Positions 40,944-51,177 of a stretch of DNA of 64,000 nt are shown piece after piece (position 1 is the stretch's first letter; each line of letters begins with the position of its first letter). This DNA comes from Rhodoferax sp. WC2427 (GTDB taxonomy: Bacteria; Pseudomonadota; Gammaproteobacteria; Burkholderiales; Burkholderiaceae_C), in NCBI RefSeq assembly GCF_040822085.1, contig NZ_CP162006.1, positions 806,001 through 870,000 on the forward strand. Direction: 5' to 3'. The notes beneath the pieces were generated by a model that saw nothing but the letters and a program-made list of their open reading frames with translations, searched no databases and was not told where the DNA came from. Position numbers and translations under genes: made by a program.

Positions 40944-42470
40944 ATGTGTGGAATCGTTGGAGTTGTCAGCAACGCCCCTGTGAACCAGTTGATCTATGAC
41001 GCCTTGTTGCTGCTGCAGCACCGGGGCCAGGATGCGGCGGGTATCGCCACCCAGCTGGACCGCAAGTTCTTCATGCACAAGGCCAAGGGCATGGTGCGCG
41101 ACGCGTTCCGTACCCGCGACATGCGGGCCCTGCCGGGCAACTGCGGTCTGGGCCAGGTGCGCTACCCCACGGCGGGCAATGCCTACAGCGAAGAAGAGGC
41201 CCAGCCCTTCTACGTCAACGCGCCCTTCGGCATCGTACTGGTGCACAACGGCAACCTGACCAACGCCCACGCGCTGAAGGCCGAGCTGTTCACCACCGAC
41301 CACCGCCATATCAACACCGAGAGCGACTCCGAAGTGCTGCTCAACGTGCTGGCCCACGAGATCGAGAAATCCACCCGCGGCCTGCCGCTGTCGCCCATGG
41401 ATGTGTTTGCCGCCGTGCGCAATGTGCACCGCCGCATCAAGGGTTCGTACGCCGTGATCGCCTCCATCGCGGGCCACGGCCTGCTTGCGTTCCGTGACCC
41501 GTTCGGCATCCGCCCCATGTGCCTGGGCCGCGCGCCCGGCTCGGTGATGTTTGCCAGCGAATCGGTGGCCCTGGAAGGCACCATGCACACCCTGGAGCGC
41601 AATCTGGCCCCCGGCGAAGCCGTGTTCATCGACCTGGAAGGCAATGTGCACGCCCAGCAGTGTGCCGATGCGCCCACGTTGAACCCCTGCATCTTTGAAT
41701 ATGTGTACCTGGCCCGGCCTGATTCGGTGATGGACGGCATATCGGTGTACCAAGCGCGCTTGAACCTGGGCGAGACCCTGGCCAAGCGGGTGATTTCTAC
41801 CGTGCCGCCGCAAGACATTGACGTGGTGATCCCCATCCCCGAGTCCAGCCGCCCCAGTGCCATGCAGTTGGCGCAGTTGCTCGGCCTGCCGTACCGCGAA
41901 GGTTTTGTGAAAAACCGTTACGTGGGCCGCACCTTCATCATGCCCGGCCACGAAGTACGCAAAAAGTCGGTGCGCCAAAAGCTCAACGCGATTGCCAGCG
42001 AATTCAAGGGCCGCAATGTGCTGCTGGTAGACGACTCCATCGTCCGCGGCACCACCTCCAAAGAAATCGTGCAGATGGCCCGCGATGCCGGTGCCCGCAA
42101 GGTCTACATGGCCAGCGCCGCGCCGCCGGTGCGCTTCCCCAACGTCTACGGCATCGACATGCCGACCAAGGACGAGCTGGTGGCGCATGGCCGCACCGTA
42201 GAGCAGATCCGCGAACTGATCGGCTGCGATGCGCTGATTTACCAGGACGTGGACGGCATGAAGCGCGCCATCTGGGCCGCCACCGACACTTCTGTCGGTT
42301 CGCCCAACATGCCCATCAGTGGTTTCGATGCCTCCTGCTTTGATGGCGTGTACGTCACCGGCGACATCACCACCGACGACATCCAGCGCATGCGCGACAA
42401 CCGCCCGGTGGAGCAAGAGTCGGGTGGCGACAACTCCCGCCTGGCCCTGCCGAACGCCGAACCCGCCTAA
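40944..42470 (+). CDS. purF: Amidophosphoribosyltransferase
   Basis: A 508-residue enzyme for the first committed step of purine synthesis, PRPP plus glutamine to phosphoribosylamine. The N-terminal CGIVGVVS supplies the catalytic Cys after Met removal, with an Ntn glutaminase domain ([17 protein letters not shown]). The PRTase domain carries the PRPP loop [17 protein letters not shown]. The 37-residue C-terminal tail after the core is normal. Confidence 0.98.
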   Translation: MCGIVGVVSNAPVNQLIYDALLLLQHRGQDAAGIATQLDRKFFMHKAKGMVRDAFRTRDMRALPGNCGLGQVRYPTAGNAYSEEEAQPFYVNAPFGIVLVHNGNLTNAHALKAELFTTDHRHINTESDSEVLLNVLAHEIEKSTRGLPLSPMDVFAAVRNVHRRIKGSYAVIASIAGHGLLAFRDPFGIRPMCLGRAPGSVMFASESVALEGTMHTLERNLAPGEAVFIDLEGNVHAQQCADAPTLNPCIFEYVYLARPDSVMDGISVYQARLNLGETLAKRVISTVPPQDIDVVIPIPESSRPSAMQLAQLLGLPYREGFVKNRYVGRTFIMPGHEVRKKSVRQKLNAIASEFKGRNVLLVDDSIVRGTTSKEIVQMARDAGARKVYMASAAPPVRFPNVYGIDMPTKDELVAHGRTVEQIRELIGCDALIYQDVDGMKRAIWAATDTSVGSPNMPISGFDASCFDGVYVTGDITTDDIQRMRDNRPVEQESGGDNSRLALPNAEPA

Positions 42471-42484
42471 TTTCTGAGAGTGCT

Positions 42485-43867
42485 ATGAAGACCCGTACCC
42501 GTTTTGCCCCATCGCCCACCGGTTTCATCCACCTGGGCAACATCCGCTCCGCCCTATACCCCTGGGCATTTGCCCGCGCCACTGGCGGTGATTTCATCCT
42601 GCGCATTGAAGACACCGACGTGGAGCGCTCCACCCAGATCGCGGTGGACGTGATTATCGAAGGCATGCAGTGGCTGGGCCTGGACTACGACGAAGGCCCG
42701 TTCTACCAAATGCAGCGCATGGACCGCTACAAAGCCGTGCTGGCCGATCTGGTGGCTGCCGGGCATGTGTACCCCTGCTACATGTCGGTGGCCGAGCTCG
42801 ATGCCCTGCGCGACGCCCAAATGGAAGCCAAGCAAAAGCCGCGCTATGACGGCACCTGGCGGCCCGCAGACGGCAAAACCTTGCCGCCCATTCCCGCAGG
42901 CGTGCAGCCCGTGCTGCGCTTCAAGAACCCGCAGGGCGGCTCGGTGGTGTGGGAAGACAAGGTCAAGGGCCGTATCGAAATCAGCAACGACGAGCTGGAC
43001 GACCTGGTGATCGCCCGCCCCGATGGCACGCCCACCTACAACTTCTGCGTGGTGGTGGATGACCTGGACATGGACATCACCCACGTCATCCGCGGCGACG
43101 ACCACGTCAACAACACCCCGCGCCAGATCAACATCTTCCGCGCCCTGGGCAAAGAGCCGCCGGTGTACGCCCATCTGCCCACCGTGCTCAACGAGCAGGG
43201 CGAGAAGATGAGCAAGCGCAATGGCGCCAAACCCGTCACCCAGTACGCCGTAGAAGGCTATCTGCCCGATGCCATGGTCAATTACCTGGCCCGCCTGGGC
43301 TGGAGCCATGGCGACGACGAAATCTTCAGCCGCGAACAATTCCTGCAGTGGTTCAACCTGGACCACCTGGGCAAGAGCGCTGCGCAGTTCGACGAAGCCA
43401 AGCTGCGCTGGGTCAACGCCCAGCATCTGAAGGCCATGGCCGACGACGCACTGGCGGCGCTGGTGGCGGTGCATTTGCAGGCCAAGGGCATTGCCAGCGA
43501 TGAGCGCCTGCCGGCCATCTGTGGCCTGTTCAAAGACCGCTGCGACACCACCGTGGTGCTGGCCGACTGGGCGGCAACGTTCTACGCCGACGTCACGCCC
43601 AAAGCCGAAGAGCTGGCCCAGCACGTCACACCGGCCATCCAGCCTGCGCTGGCATTGCTGCGCGAGAAGCTGGCGGCCTGCGCCTGGGACAAGCCCAGCA
43701 TTGCGGCCGCCATCAAGGAAGTGCTGGCAGCGCAGGGCCTGAAGATGCCCCAATTGGCCATGCCGGTGCGCGTGTTGGTGATGGGCACAGCCCAGACTCC
43801 ATCGCTGGATGCAGTGCTTTTTTTAAGTTCTCAAGAAAAAGTTTTGCAACGCTTGCAAACATCGTAA
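42485..43867 (+). CDS. gltX: Glutamyl-tRNA synthetase
   Basis: A 460-residue class I aminoacyl-tRNA synthetase. It has the HIGH-type motif [19 protein letters not shown] (HLGN), the KMSKRNGA loop (EKMSKRNG) and a C-terminal anticodon-binding bundle. It begins 14 bp after purF. The tRNA-Glu gene, its own substrate, lies 200 bp downstream. Confidence 0.98.
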   Translation: MKTRTRFAPSPTGFIHLGNIRSALYPWAFARATGGDFILRIEDTDVERSTQIAVDVIIEGMQWLGLDYDEGPFYQMQRMDRYKAVLADLVAAGHVYPCYMSVAELDALRDAQMEAKQKPRYDGTWRPADGKTLPPIPAGVQPVLRFKNPQGGSVVWEDKVKGRIEISNDELDDLVIARPDGTPTYNFCVVVDDLDMDITHVIRGDDHVNNTPRQINIFRALGKEPPVYAHLPTVLNEQGEKMSKRNGAKPVTQYAVEGYLPDAMVNYLARLGWSHGDDEIFSREQFLQWFNLDHLGKSAAQFDEAKLRWVNAQHLKAMADDALAALVAVHLQAKGIASDERLPAICGLFKDRCDTTVVLADWAATFYADVTPKAEELAQHVTPAIQPALALLREKLAACAWDKPSIAAAIKEVLAAQGLKMPQLAMPVRVLVMGTAQTPSLDAVLFLSSQEKVLQRLQTS

Positions 43868-43882
43868 TTTGCACGCTATAAT
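43853..43882 (+). promoter_or_regulatory. Sigma-70-like promoter of the Ala-Glu-Asp tRNA cluster
   Basis: TTGCAA (43853-43858) and TATAAT (43877-43882) are 18 bp apart. The -35 lies within the last codons of gltX, and transcription would start about 60 bp before tRNA-Ala. A perfect -10 supports strong activity. Confidence 0.75.
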
Positions 43883-43948
43883 TTGAGGCTTGGAAGGTTA
43901 ACAACAAAGCAGAGCTTACAAGGCAAAGCAGAGTTGGAGACAAAGTTG

Positions 43949-44024
<76 letters not shown>

Positions 44025-44073
44025 CTTCTTTCAAGTGTGGAAGTTATTTTTGATAACGTTGTTCCAAGGTTTT

Positions 44074-44149
44074 GACCCTATCGTCTAGAGGCCTAGGACA
44101 CTACCCTTTCACGGTAGGTACCGGGGTTCGAATCCCCGTAGGGTCGCCA
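44074..44149 (+). tRNA. tRNA-Glu (anticodon TTC)
   Basis: 76 nt with encoded CCA. Acceptor GACCCTA/TAGGGTC, anticodon loop CTTTCAC, T arm CGGGG-TTCGAAT-CCCCG. Second in the cluster. Confidence 0.97.
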
Positions 44150-44206
44150 AGTTGTAGCGCTTGGGTATGTTGCTCGCAAGAGCCGTGTGCCGAAAGCTAT
44201 CTACCA

Positions 44207-44283
44207 GGAGTGGTAGTTCAGTTGGTTAGAATACCGGCCTGTCACGCCGGGGGTCGCGGGTTCGAGTCCCGTCCACTCCGCCA
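44207..44283 (+). tRNA. tRNA-Asp (anticodon GTC)
   Basis: 77 nt with encoded CCA. Acceptor GGAGTGG/CCACTCC, anticodon loop CTGTCAC, T arm GCGGG-TTCGAGT-CCCGT. Third in the cluster, followed 6 bp later by a terminator. Confidence 0.97.
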
Positions 44284-44288
44284 CAATG

Positions 44289-44327
44289 GAAAAAGCCTTC
44301 TAGTTCGCAAGAATTAGAAGGCTTTTT
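44289..44327 (+). terminator. Rho-independent terminator of the tRNA cluster
   Basis: AAGCCTTCTA (44293-44302) pairs with TAGAAGGCTT around a TTCGCAAGAAT-type loop and is followed by TTTTT. A strong, standard terminator. Confidence 0.9.
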
Positions 44328-44367
44328 GCTTGGTGAAATTATTTTGAGATCCCCCAGGGACACCTGC

Positions 44368-45795
44368 ATGACCGACACCACGGAAACCACGCTTCTCGAT
44401 ACGTCCCCCAACGGGCCAAATTACCCCGCAGACAGCTTGCTGGTCGAATCGCTCGACATCGAAGCCCAGGGCGTGGCCCACAAACCCGATGGAAAAGTCG
44501 TGTTCATCAAGGGCGCGCTGCCGTTCGAGGTGGTCACCGCCAACATCAACCGCAAAAAAGCCAGTTTCGAGCAGGCCACCGTGGGGGCCATCCACCGCGA
44601 GTCGTCCCAGCGCGTGCGGCCCGGCTGCCCGCATTTCGGGCTGCACGAAGGCGCATGTGGCGGCTGCAAGATGCAACATTTGCACGTAGGTGCGCAGGTG
44701 GCCATCAAGCAACGGGTGCTGGAAGACAATCTCTGGCACCTGGGCAAGCTCAAGGCCGACAGTATCTTGCGTCCCATTGAAGGCCCGGCCTGGGCTTACC
44801 GCTACCGGGCACGGCTGTCGGTGCGCTATGTGCGCAAAAAGGGCGAGGTGCTAGTGGGTTTCCATGAGCGCAAGAGCGGCTACGTGGCCGACATGAAGGT
44901 CTGCCCGGTGCTGCCGCCGCACGTCAGCGCCTTGCTGCTGCCGCTGCGGGCCCTGATTAGCGGCATGGACGCCCGCGAAACCCTGCCGCAGATCGAGCTG
45001 GCCTGTGGCGATACCGTCACGGCCATGGTGCTGCGCCACATGGAGGCCCTGAGTGCGGGCGATCTGGCGCAACTGCGGGCATTTGGCACTTTGCATAACG
45101 TGCAGTGGTGGTTGCAGCCCAAAGGGCCGGACACCATCCATTTGCTGGAGGAGGGCGGCGACCAGCTGGCCTATGCGTTGCCCGAGTTCGGCATCACCAT
45201 GCCTTTCAAACCCACCGATTTCACCCAGGTGAACCCGCAGATCAACCGCGTGCTGGTGGTGCGGGCGCTGCGTTTGCTGGAGGTGCAAAAGACCGAGCGC
45301 GTGATCGACTGGTTCTGCGGCCTGGGTAACTTCACCCTGCCGCTGGCCACCCTGGCGGGCGAGGTGCTGGGCATTGAGGGCAGCGAAACCCTGGTGGCCC
45401 GCTCGCGCGAAAATTACAAGCTGAATCAGGCTCTAGCTCTTGATTCATCGGCGCTAGCAGCTACGAAGTTTGTAGCACGCAACCTGTTCGAGATGACCCC
45501 CGAGTTGCTGATGGCCGACGGCAGCGCCGACAAGTGGCTGATCGACCCGCCGCGCGAAGGCGCTTTTGCACTGGTACAGGCCTTGGCCGCATTACACCAA
45601 GACCCCGCTTTGCGCCAGGGCTGGACGCCGCCCACGCGCATTGTCTACGTGAGCTGCAACCCGGCCACGCTGGCCCGCGATGCCGACGTGCTGGTGCACC
45701 AGGCGGGTTACCGCTGCGTCTCGGCCGGGATGGTGAATATGTTCCCGCACACCGCCCACGTGGAGAGCATGGCGGTGTTTGAGCTGGAAGCGTAA
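44368..45795 (+). CDS. rlmD: 23S rRNA (uracil(1939)-C(5))-methyltransferase RlmD
   Basis: A 475-residue SAM-dependent rRNA methyltransferase with a 4Fe-4S cluster. An N-terminal TRAM-like domain ([20 protein letters not shown]) is followed by the Cys cluster [14 protein letters not shown], the SAM-binding [16 protein letters not shown], and the catalytic [11 protein letters not shown]. Residues near 355-370 ([14 protein letters not shown]) come from a copy of the dispersed repeat. ATG 44368 was chosen over an upstream frame beginning in the terminator. Confidence 0.96.
   Translation: MTDTTETTLLDTSPNGPNYPADSLLVESLDIEAQGVAHKPDGKVVFIKGALPFEVVTANINRKKASFEQATVGAIHRESSQRVRPGCPHFGLHEGACGGCKMQHLHVGAQVAIKQRVLEDNLWHLGKLKADSILRPIEGPAWAYRYRARLSVRYVRKKGEVLVGFHERKSGYVADMKVCPVLPPHVSALLLPLRALISGMDARETLPQIELACGDTVTAMVLRHMEALSAGDLAQLRAFGTLHNVQWWLQPKGPDTIHLLEEGGDQLAYALPEFGITMPFKPTDFTQVNPQINRVLVVRALRLLEVQKTERVIDWFCGLGNFTLPLATLAGEVLGIEGSETLVARSRENYKLNQALALDSSALAATKFVARNLFEMTPELLMADGSADKWLIDPPREGAFALVQALAALHQDPALRQGWTPPTRIVYVSCNPATLARDADVLVHQAGYRCVSAGMVNMFPHTAHVESMAVFELEA
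45430..45476 (-). repeat. Dispersed ~50-bp repeat, copy inside rlmD
   Basis: The reverse orientation of the family core lies on the rlmD coding strand: GCTCTAGCTCTTGATTCATC, then GGCGCTAGCAGCTACGAAG. It is translated as [14 protein letters not shown], in the same frame as the copy in the TonB receptor. Confidence 0.65.
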
Positions 45796-45803
45796 GAGCG
45801 TTT

Positions 45804-46178
45804 TTAAGAGGCCTTGGCCTTGCCGCTGCGGGGCTCTTTGGCCTTGGGGGCGGCTTCTTCCTTGGTGGCGGCCACGGCTTCTTCGGCAGGGGCCTCGCCT
45901 TCCACCGGGATTTTGACCACCGAGGCCACGCCCTCGATCTTGTTCTCGCGCATGTACGCGTCCATTTCCTTCCAGCCCTGGAACACCGAGGCCTTGGCGG
46001 CTTTGGGGTTCAGGGTGTAGCAGTCTTCAATGCCGCGCAGCGCGTGGCGGCAGGCACCGCCCGTGGCTTTGGCGTCGGCCTCGCGTGCCAGCACCTTGGG
46101 GTCGGGGTAGACACCCGGGATCTCGCAGCCTGCCAGGAGCAGGACGGCGCAAGAGACAAGGAGGTGGCGGGTGGACAT
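45804..46178 (-). CDS. Small lipoprotein with charged C-terminal tail
   Basis: A 124-residue lipoprotein. The signal peptide ends LLLAGC (lipobox; Cys lipidated). The mature protein has EIPGVYPDPKVLAREADAKA, two Cys (ACRHALRGIEDC) that may form a disulfide, and a Glu/Ala/Lys-rich low-complexity end. ATG 46178 or ATG 46184, two codons upstream, may be the start. Function unknown. Confidence 0.7.
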   Translation of the reverse strand: MSTRHLLVSCAVLLLAGCEIPGVYPDPKVLAREADAKATGGACRHALRGIEDCYTLNPKAAKASVFQGWKEMDAYMRENKIEGVASVVKIPVEGEAPAEEAVAATKEEAAPKAKEPRSGKAKAS

Positions 46179-46255
46179 GGGCATAAAGTGTGGGCAGTAG
46201 CCTAATTATCGGCTTCTGGCCCCCAACATTGAACTTTACTTCGGCAACGGCCCAA

Positions 46256-46277
46256 GAAAAAGGCCCCGAAGGGCCTT
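46256..46277 (-). terminator. Rho-independent terminator after the BI-1 family gene
   Basis: AAGGCCC-CGAA-GGGCCTT hairpin, followed on the minus strand by TTTTTC. It closes the gene at 46300-47001. Confidence 0.85.
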
Positions 46278-46299
46278 GTCGAGAGGGGAGGACGTGCGC

Positions 46300-47001
46300 T
46301 CAGTCGCGTTCGCCGCCCATGATGCCCAGCAACGACAACAGGCTTTGGAAGATGTTGAACAGGTCCAGGTACAGGGCCAGGGTGGCGGTGATGTAGTTGG
46401 TCTCGCCGCCGTCGATGATCTGCTTCAGGTCATACAGCATGTAGGCGCTGAAAATGCCGATGGCGGCCACCGAGATAGCCATCATGCCCGCGGTAGAGCC
46501 CACAAAGATGTTGACGATGCTGCCCACCATCAGCACCAGCACGCCGACGAACAGCCATTTGCCCATGCCGGAGATGTCGCGTTTGATGACGGTGGCCACG
46601 CTGGCCATCACGAAGAACACGCCTGCCGTGCCCGCAAACGCGGTCATGACCAGGTCAGGCCCGTTCTTGAAGCCCAGCACCATGGCGATCATGCGCGACA
46701 GCATCAGGCCCATGAAGAAGGTAAAGCCCAGCAGCACCGGCACACCGGCGGCCGAATTCTTGGTCTTTTCAATGGCATACATGAAGCCGAACGCACCGCC
46801 CAGGAAGACGATCATGCCCAGCCCGCCGCGCAGGCTTTGGGTGATGCCCGTGGCCACGCCCAGCCACGCACCCAGCACCGTAGGCACCAGGCTCAGGGCC
46901 AGCAGCCAGTAGGTGTTGCGCATGACGCGGTTGCGTTGCTCTTGCAAGGCGCCGGTGTTGGGGCTGATGCCAAAACCTGCGCTGGTGTAACGGTCGTTCA
47001 T
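46300..47001 (-). CDS. Bax inhibitor-1 / YccA family membrane protein
   Basis: A 233-residue inner-membrane protein with seven hydrophobic spans, matching the BI-1/YccA family (UPF0005). The C-terminal signature is present: SAYMLYDLKQIIDGGETNYI, then ALYLDLFNIFQSLL. In E. coli YccA interacts with FtsH; in other members a calcium leak or proton-sensing function is reported. No partner gene is adjacent. Confidence 0.93.
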   Translation of the reverse strand: MNDRYTSAGFGISPNTGALQEQRNRVMRNTYWLLALSLVPTVLGAWLGVATGITQSLRGGLGMIVFLGGAFGFMYAIEKTKNSAAGVPVLLGFTFFMGLMLSRMIAMVLGFKNGPDLVMTAFAGTAGVFFVMASVATVIKRDISGMGKWLFVGVLVLMVGSIVNIFVGSTAGMMAISVAAIGIFSAYMLYDLKQIIDGGETNYITATLALYLDLFNIFQSLLSLLGIMGGERD

Positions 47002-47212
47002 AGGGAGGTGTCCTTCAAATTCTGCAAAGCAGTTGGGGAAATTCTAGGGCGATTCAAGGGCAAAGCAGAAATATTGCCGCAGACGAGACCTATTTTTCCT
47101 GGGGGTACTGGACAAACCCGGGCCGAAAATGGCTGATTTTCATGCTGCACTGCGGCAAAAATCAGATGCTGCCGTTATGCTTTGGGTTTTATCCACCCAC
47201 CAGGAAGCTGTC

Positions 47213-47620
47213 TTGAAAACCAAATCCGTACTCGAATTCGCCGACGTGAAAACCATTGCCGATGCCGCCGTTGCCGAAGCGCTGAAGCACCAGTGGGCGG
47301 TGACTATCGCCATCGTGGACGACGGCGGCCACTTGTTGTCTTTGCAGCGCCTGGACGGTGCGGCGGCGCTGTCGTCGCACATTGCGCCCGCCAAGGCCCA
47401 CACCGCCGCGCTGGCCCGCCGTGAATCCAAGGTATATGAAGACATCATCAACGGTGGCCGCACCGCCTTCCTGACCGCGCCCTGCATTGAGGGCATGTTG
47501 GAGGGTGGCGTGCCGATCATCAAGGATGGCCAGTGCATCGGCGCGGTGGGTGTCAGCGGCGTGAAGTCGCCCGAAGACGCGCAAATCGCCCGGGCTGGTA
47601 TCGCCGCCATCGGTTTGTAA
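47213..47620 (+). CDS. GlcG/HbpS-like (DUF336) heme- or cofactor-binding protein
   Basis: A 135-residue single-domain DUF336 protein. It shows the family blocks WAVTIAIVDDGGHLLSLQR, SSHIAPAKAHTAAL, and IEGMLEGGVPIIKDGQCIGAVGVSG. Relatives include GlcG and heme-binding HbpS. TTG 47213 was chosen because AGGAAG lies 5 bp upstream and the resulting start (MKTKSVLEFADV) fits the family. A longer frame from 47129 has no such site. Confidence 0.85.
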   Translation: MKTKSVLEFADVKTIADAAVAEALKHQWAVTIAIVDDGGHLLSLQRLDGAAALSSHIAPAKAHTAALARRESKVYEDIINGGRTAFLTAPCIEGMLEGGVPIIKDGQCIGAVGVSGVKSPEDAQIARAGIAAIGL

Positions 47621-47622
47621 TT

Positions 47623-47678
47623 GCTCTGTTTTTTATAGCTTCTTGCGCTGATTCCATAAGCGCTAGCGGCCACTTTTA
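47623..47678 (+). repeat. Dispersed ~50-bp repeat, intergenic copy
   Basis: GCTCTGTTTTTTATAGCTTC, then TTGCGCTGATTCCATAAGCG, then CTAGCGGCC. A forward copy between the convergent DUF336 and LysR genes. Confidence 0.75.
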
Positions 47679-48607
47679 TCTGAAAAGGGGCTGAGCGCCA
47701 AAGCCTGCGCGCATTCGCCCACGATCCATTCTTTGAAGCGCTGCACCGGCTCCGGCGTGCGCTGGGCGCTGGGCTCCACCAGAAAGTAGCCGTGGGCTGT
47801 GGTGGTGGGCTGGGCGCAGGCGGCCACCAACTGGCCGTGGCGCACCAACTCGTCCACCAGCGGGGTCCAGCCCAGCGCCAGGCCTTGCCCGGCAATGGCC
47901 GCCTGGATGACCAGCGGGTAGTTGTTCAGCGTCAGGTCGTGGCTGTCGCCGGTGCGGGCTACGCCGTGCAGCGCCAGCCAGTTCTCCCAGCCCAGCCAGC
48001 GCAGCGGCTCGGCACTTTCCAGATGCAGCAGGGGCAGCCTGGCCAGATCGGTGGCCTGGCCGGTCAGCCCGTGTGCGGTTAAAAAACCGGGACTGCACAC
48101 CGGCACCACGATTTCCGGAAACAGCGCCACCGCCGTGCAACCCGGCCACTGGCCCGCGCCGAAGGCCACCGCGATGTCCACCGGCTCGCCGCGGATGTCG
48201 AACGGGGCCTGGGTGGTGACGATGCGCACGTCCAGGTTGGGCACCAGCGCCCGCAGCGCGGCCAGGCGCGGCATCAGCCAGTAGGCGGCAAAGCCAAAGT
48301 CGGTGGCCACCGTCAGCACCTGGCGGGCGCGCCGGGCGCGGATGCTGGCAGCGGCCTCGCCAATGCCGCCCAGGCTGTCGCGCACCGCGTTGAACAGTTG
48401 CAGCCCGTCGGCCGTGAGCGACACGCCCCGGTGCCCGCGCTTGAACAGCGGCACGCCCAGGTCCTCTTCCAGCAAACCGATGCGCTGGCTCACCGCCGGC
48501 TGGCTGGTGCCCAGCTCCTGGGCCGCCGCGGTAAAGCTCAGGTGGCGTACCGCGGCCTCAAAAAAGACCAGGCTTTGCAGGGGTGGGAGGCGGCGTGGTG
48601 TTGCCAT
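47663..48607 (-). CDS. LysR-type regulator of choline-sulfate utilisation
   Basis: A 314-residue LysR regulator with an N-terminal winged HTH (HLSFTAAAQELGTSQPAVSQ, RIGLLEEDLGVPLF) and a C-terminal inducer-binding domain. It is divergent from the choline-sulfatase gene with 109 bp between starts and matches the GcvA-like regulators usually paired with betC. It probably activates betC in response to choline-O-sulfate or choline. Confidence 0.88.
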   Translation of the reverse strand: MATPRRLPPLQSLVFFEAAVRHLSFTAAAQELGTSQPAVSQRIGLLEEDLGVPLFKRGHRGVSLTADGLQLFNAVRDSLGGIGEAAASIRARRARQVLTVATDFGFAAYWLMPRLAALRALVPNLDVRIVTTQAPFDIRGEPVDIAVAFGAGQWPGCTAVALFPEIVVPVCSPGFLTAHGLTGQATDLARLPLLHLESAEPLRWLGWENWLALHGVARTGDSHDLTLNNYPLVIQAAIAGQGLALGWTPLVDELVRHGQLVAACAQPTTTAHGYFLVEPSAQRTPEPVQRFKEWIVGECAQALALSPFSDKSGR

Positions 48608-48716
48608 AACGGATATTTATGGATGTATAAGAAATAAAAGTCTTCACGTGCTGATGCCACCTGCGTAGACTGCATTCATTGCATAAACCCCGATTATGTT
48701 TGGAAAGAGAAACAGC

Positions 48717-50237
48717 ATGGCACAACCGAATATTTTGATCCTGATGGCCGACCAGCTCACGCCCTCGGCGCTGGCCGCGTACGGCAACACCGTCAGCAAG
48801 ACCCCGCACATCGACGCGCTGGCCGCAGGGGGCGTGGTGTTTGAGTCGGCCTATACCAATAGCCCGCTGTGCGCCCCGTCGCGCTACGTGTTCATGGCGG
48901 GCAAGCTGCCCTCGGCCATTGGGGCCTATGACAACGCTGCCGAGATGCCCAGTGAGGTGCTGACCTTCGGCCACTACCTGCGCCACGCGGGCTACCGCAC
49001 CATTTTGTCGGGCAAGATGCATTTTTGCGGGGCCGACCAGTTGCACGGCTTTGAAGAGCGCCTGACCACCGACATCTACCCCGCCGATTTCGGCTGGACC
49101 CCCGACTGGGACCAGCCCGAGGTGCGCCCCAGCTGGTACCACAACATGGGCTCGGTCACCGACGCGGGCACCTGCATCCGCAGCAACCAGCTCGATTTCG
49201 ACGAAGAAGTGGTGTTTCTGGCGCAGCAAAAGCTGTTTGACATCGTGCGCGACGACGATGCCCGGCCCTTCTGCATGGTGGTGTCGATGACGCACCCGCA
49301 CGACCCCTACGCCATTCCGCAGCAGTACTGGGACCTGTACCGCGACGAAGACATCGACATGCCGCGCGTGGCTCCCATTGACCCCGCGCAGATGGACCCG
49401 CATTCCCAGCGCCTGCGCCACGTGAGCGACATGGACAGCACGCCCATCAGCGCCGCCCAGACCCGGCACGCCCGCCACGCCTACTACGGCGCAGTGTCGT
49501 ACGTGGACGAGCAGATCGGCAAAATCCGCCGCACGCTGGAGCAGACCGGCCTGGCCGACAACACCATCGTCATCCTGCTGTCCGACCACGGCGACATGCT
49601 GGGCGAGCGCGGGCTTTGGTACAAGATGAACTTCTTTGAAAACGCCTGCCGCGTGCCGTTGATCGTGCATGCGCCGCAGCGTTTTCAGCCGCACCGCGTG
49701 GCGGCATCGGTGTCGCTGGTCGATGTCCTGCCCACCTTGGTGGACATGGCGTTTGACGGTGCGGCCCCGGCCACCCCCGAGGCGCTGGATGGCCGCAGTG
49801 TCTGGCCGCACCTGGTGGGCACCGGCGGGCACGACGAGGTGGTGGGGGAGTACCTGGGTGAGGGGGCGGTGGCTCCGCTCATCATGCTGCGCCGCGGCAT
49901 GCACAAGTTTGTGCATTCCCCCGGCGACCCGGACCAGTTGTTTGACCTGCAGGCCGACCCGAACGAATTGGTAAATTTGGCCACCGACCCGGCTGCGCAG
50001 GACCTGCTGCAGGCCTTCCGCGCCGAGGTGGCTGGGCGCTGGAACATGCCGCAACTGCGCGCCGAGGTGGTGGCCAGCCAGCGCCGCCGCCGTTTCCACT
50101 ACGCCGCGCAAAACCAGGGCGTGCCGCAATACTGGGACCACCAGCCGTTCCAGGCGGCCAGCCAGCGCTACATGCGCAACCACATCGATCTGGACACGCT
50201 GGAAGCGCGGGCCCGGTACCCCGTGGTGAAAGCTTGA
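48717..50237 (+). CDS. betC: Choline-sulfatase
   Basis: A 506-residue type I sulfatase that hydrolyses choline-O-sulfate to choline and sulfate. The formylglycine motif CAPSR is at Cys52, metal residues lie in LMADQL and LSDHGDMLGE, and the C-terminal FENACRVPLIVHAP and GVPQYWDHQPF blocks are typical of BetC. There is no signal peptide, so it is cytoplasmic, as known for BetC. ATG 48717 has GGAAAGAG upstream. No betaine genes are adjacent; only its regulator is. Confidence 0.93.
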   Translation: MAQPNILILMADQLTPSALAAYGNTVSKTPHIDALAAGGVVFESAYTNSPLCAPSRYVFMAGKLPSAIGAYDNAAEMPSEVLTFGHYLRHAGYRTILSGKMHFCGADQLHGFEERLTTDIYPADFGWTPDWDQPEVRPSWYHNMGSVTDAGTCIRSNQLDFDEEVVFLAQQKLFDIVRDDDARPFCMVVSMTHPHDPYAIPQQYWDLYRDEDIDMPRVAPIDPAQMDPHSQRLRHVSDMDSTPISAAQTRHARHAYYGAVSYVDEQIGKIRRTLEQTGLADNTIVILLSDHGDMLGERGLWYKMNFFENACRVPLIVHAPQRFQPHRVAASVSLVDVLPTLVDMAFDGAAPATPEALDGRSVWPHLVGTGGHDEVVGEYLGEGAVAPLIMLRRGMHKFVHSPGDPDQLFDLQADPNELVNLATDPAAQDLLQAFRAEVAGRWNMPQLRAEVVASQRRRRFHYAAQNQGVPQYWDHQPFQAASQRYMRNHIDLDTLEARARYPVVKA

Positions 50238-50428
50238 AATCAGGAGAGTGGGAAAAAAAGCATGGCTAGTCGGCGCGGGGCCGAAACCCCTTGCCGTTGG
50301 CTAGCAAAACGATCCTCACAGGCTCCCTTGCAGAGTCTGCGGATCGCCCCACGATGAAAGCTACAGGACCTACCCAAGTTTCCCCTGTAAGCCCGGAGGG
50401 CAATACAGGGGCGCTGCGTAAGTCCTAC
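50238..50428. other. Intergenic region with hairpins, no gene seen
   Basis: The stretch contains CCCCTGTA (50384-50391) pairing with TACAGGGG (50406-50413), lacking a T-run, and a GGCTAG/CTAGCAA-type symmetry near 50265-50308. It could hold terminators for the convergent betC and hemP. A 31-codon ATG frame at 50262 is not supported. Confidence 0.35.
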
Positions 50429-50653
50429 CTATTTCGTCAGAATCAGTTTGCCCAGCTTGGTGTTCTGCAGGCGGTAAATACAGCCGTTGTGCAGGATCTC
50501 CACGGCCTTTTGGCCCTTGAGCAGATCCCGGCTTTCGACGGCAGATGCCGGTTTGGCGGCAGCCTTGCCCATGTCCATGCCCTGGAGCACGCCGTTGGCG
50601 TTCTCGCCCGAGGTGGGGTTGAACTGGGGGCGGGCTGAAAGGGTTGCGTACAT
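50429..50653 (-). CDS. hemP: Hemin uptake protein HemP
   Basis: A 74-residue protein ending in the HemP signature: ESRDLLKGQKAVEILHNG, then CIYRLQNTKLGKLILTK. HemP proteins are small iron-regulated regulators of heme uptake. It is preceded by a clear Fur box (50698-50716). It is downstream of tonB-exbB-exbD and may have its own promoter. Confidence 0.93.
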   Translation of the reverse strand: MYATLSARPQFNPTSGENANGVLQGMDMGKAAAKPASAVESRDLLKGQKAVEILHNGCIYRLQNTKLGKLILTK

Positions 50654-50697
50654 GGTGAATTCCTTGGTGAAGGGGTGTGCGAGATTTTTCGGTTAGT

Positions 50698-50716
50698 TAA
50701 TGATAACCATTCTCAA
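50698..50716 (-). promoter_or_regulatory. Fur box upstream of hemP
   Basis: On the minus strand: TTGAGAATGGTTATCATTA, a good match to the Fur 19-mer (GATAATGATAATCATTATC) at the GAGAAT and TTATCATT halves. It lies 45 bp upstream of the hemP start codon. Confidence 0.85.
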
Positions 50717-50760
50717 TTGAATCGCAACACCTTTCGTGAATTATTTTTGCAACACCGCCT

Positions 50761-51174
50761 TTACGGTGCCTTGGGCTCGGTAATGAAGCCGATCTTCTTC
50801 ACCCCCGCCTGCTGGGCCGCGGCCATCACCTGGGCCACGCGCTCGTAGCGCACGTCCTTGTCGCCGCGGATGTGCAGCTCGGGCTGGGGTTCCTTGGCGG
50901 CTTCTGCTTGCAGCAGGGGGACCAGATTGGCCTCAGCCACCGGGTTTTCGTTCCACCAGTAGTCGCCCTTGGCATCCACGCTCAGGCGGATGGTTTCGGG
51001 CTTCGCGTCCTGCACCTGGTTGGTGGCGCGGGGCAGGTCGATGTTGACGGCGTGTTTCATCACCGGAATGGTGATGATGAAAATGATCAGCAGCACCAAC
51101 ATCACGTCCACCAGGGGCGTCATGTTGATCTCGTTCATCACCTCATCGGGTTCGTCCTGGGTTCCGAAGGCCAT
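50761..51174 (-). CDS. exbD: Biopolymer transport protein ExbD
   Basis: A 137-residue inner-membrane protein with one N-terminal span (VDVMLVLLIIFIITIPV) carrying the proton-path Asp, and a periplasmic domain. It works with ExbB to energise TonB. It starts 3 bp after exbB. Confidence 0.95.
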   Translation of the reverse strand: MAFGTQDEPDEVMNEINMTPLVDVMLVLLIIFIITIPVMKHAVNIDLPRATNQVQDAKPETIRLSVDAKGDYWWNENPVAEANLVPLLQAEAAKEPQPELHIRGDKDVRYERVAQVMAAAQQAGVKKIGFITEPKAP

Positions 51175-51177
51175 GGC

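Noticed and set aside
48558..50183. A 541-codon minus-strand frame opposite betC
   Set aside because: The plus-strand gene has the sulfatase CAPSR motif and regulator context; the antisense product looks like composition noise.
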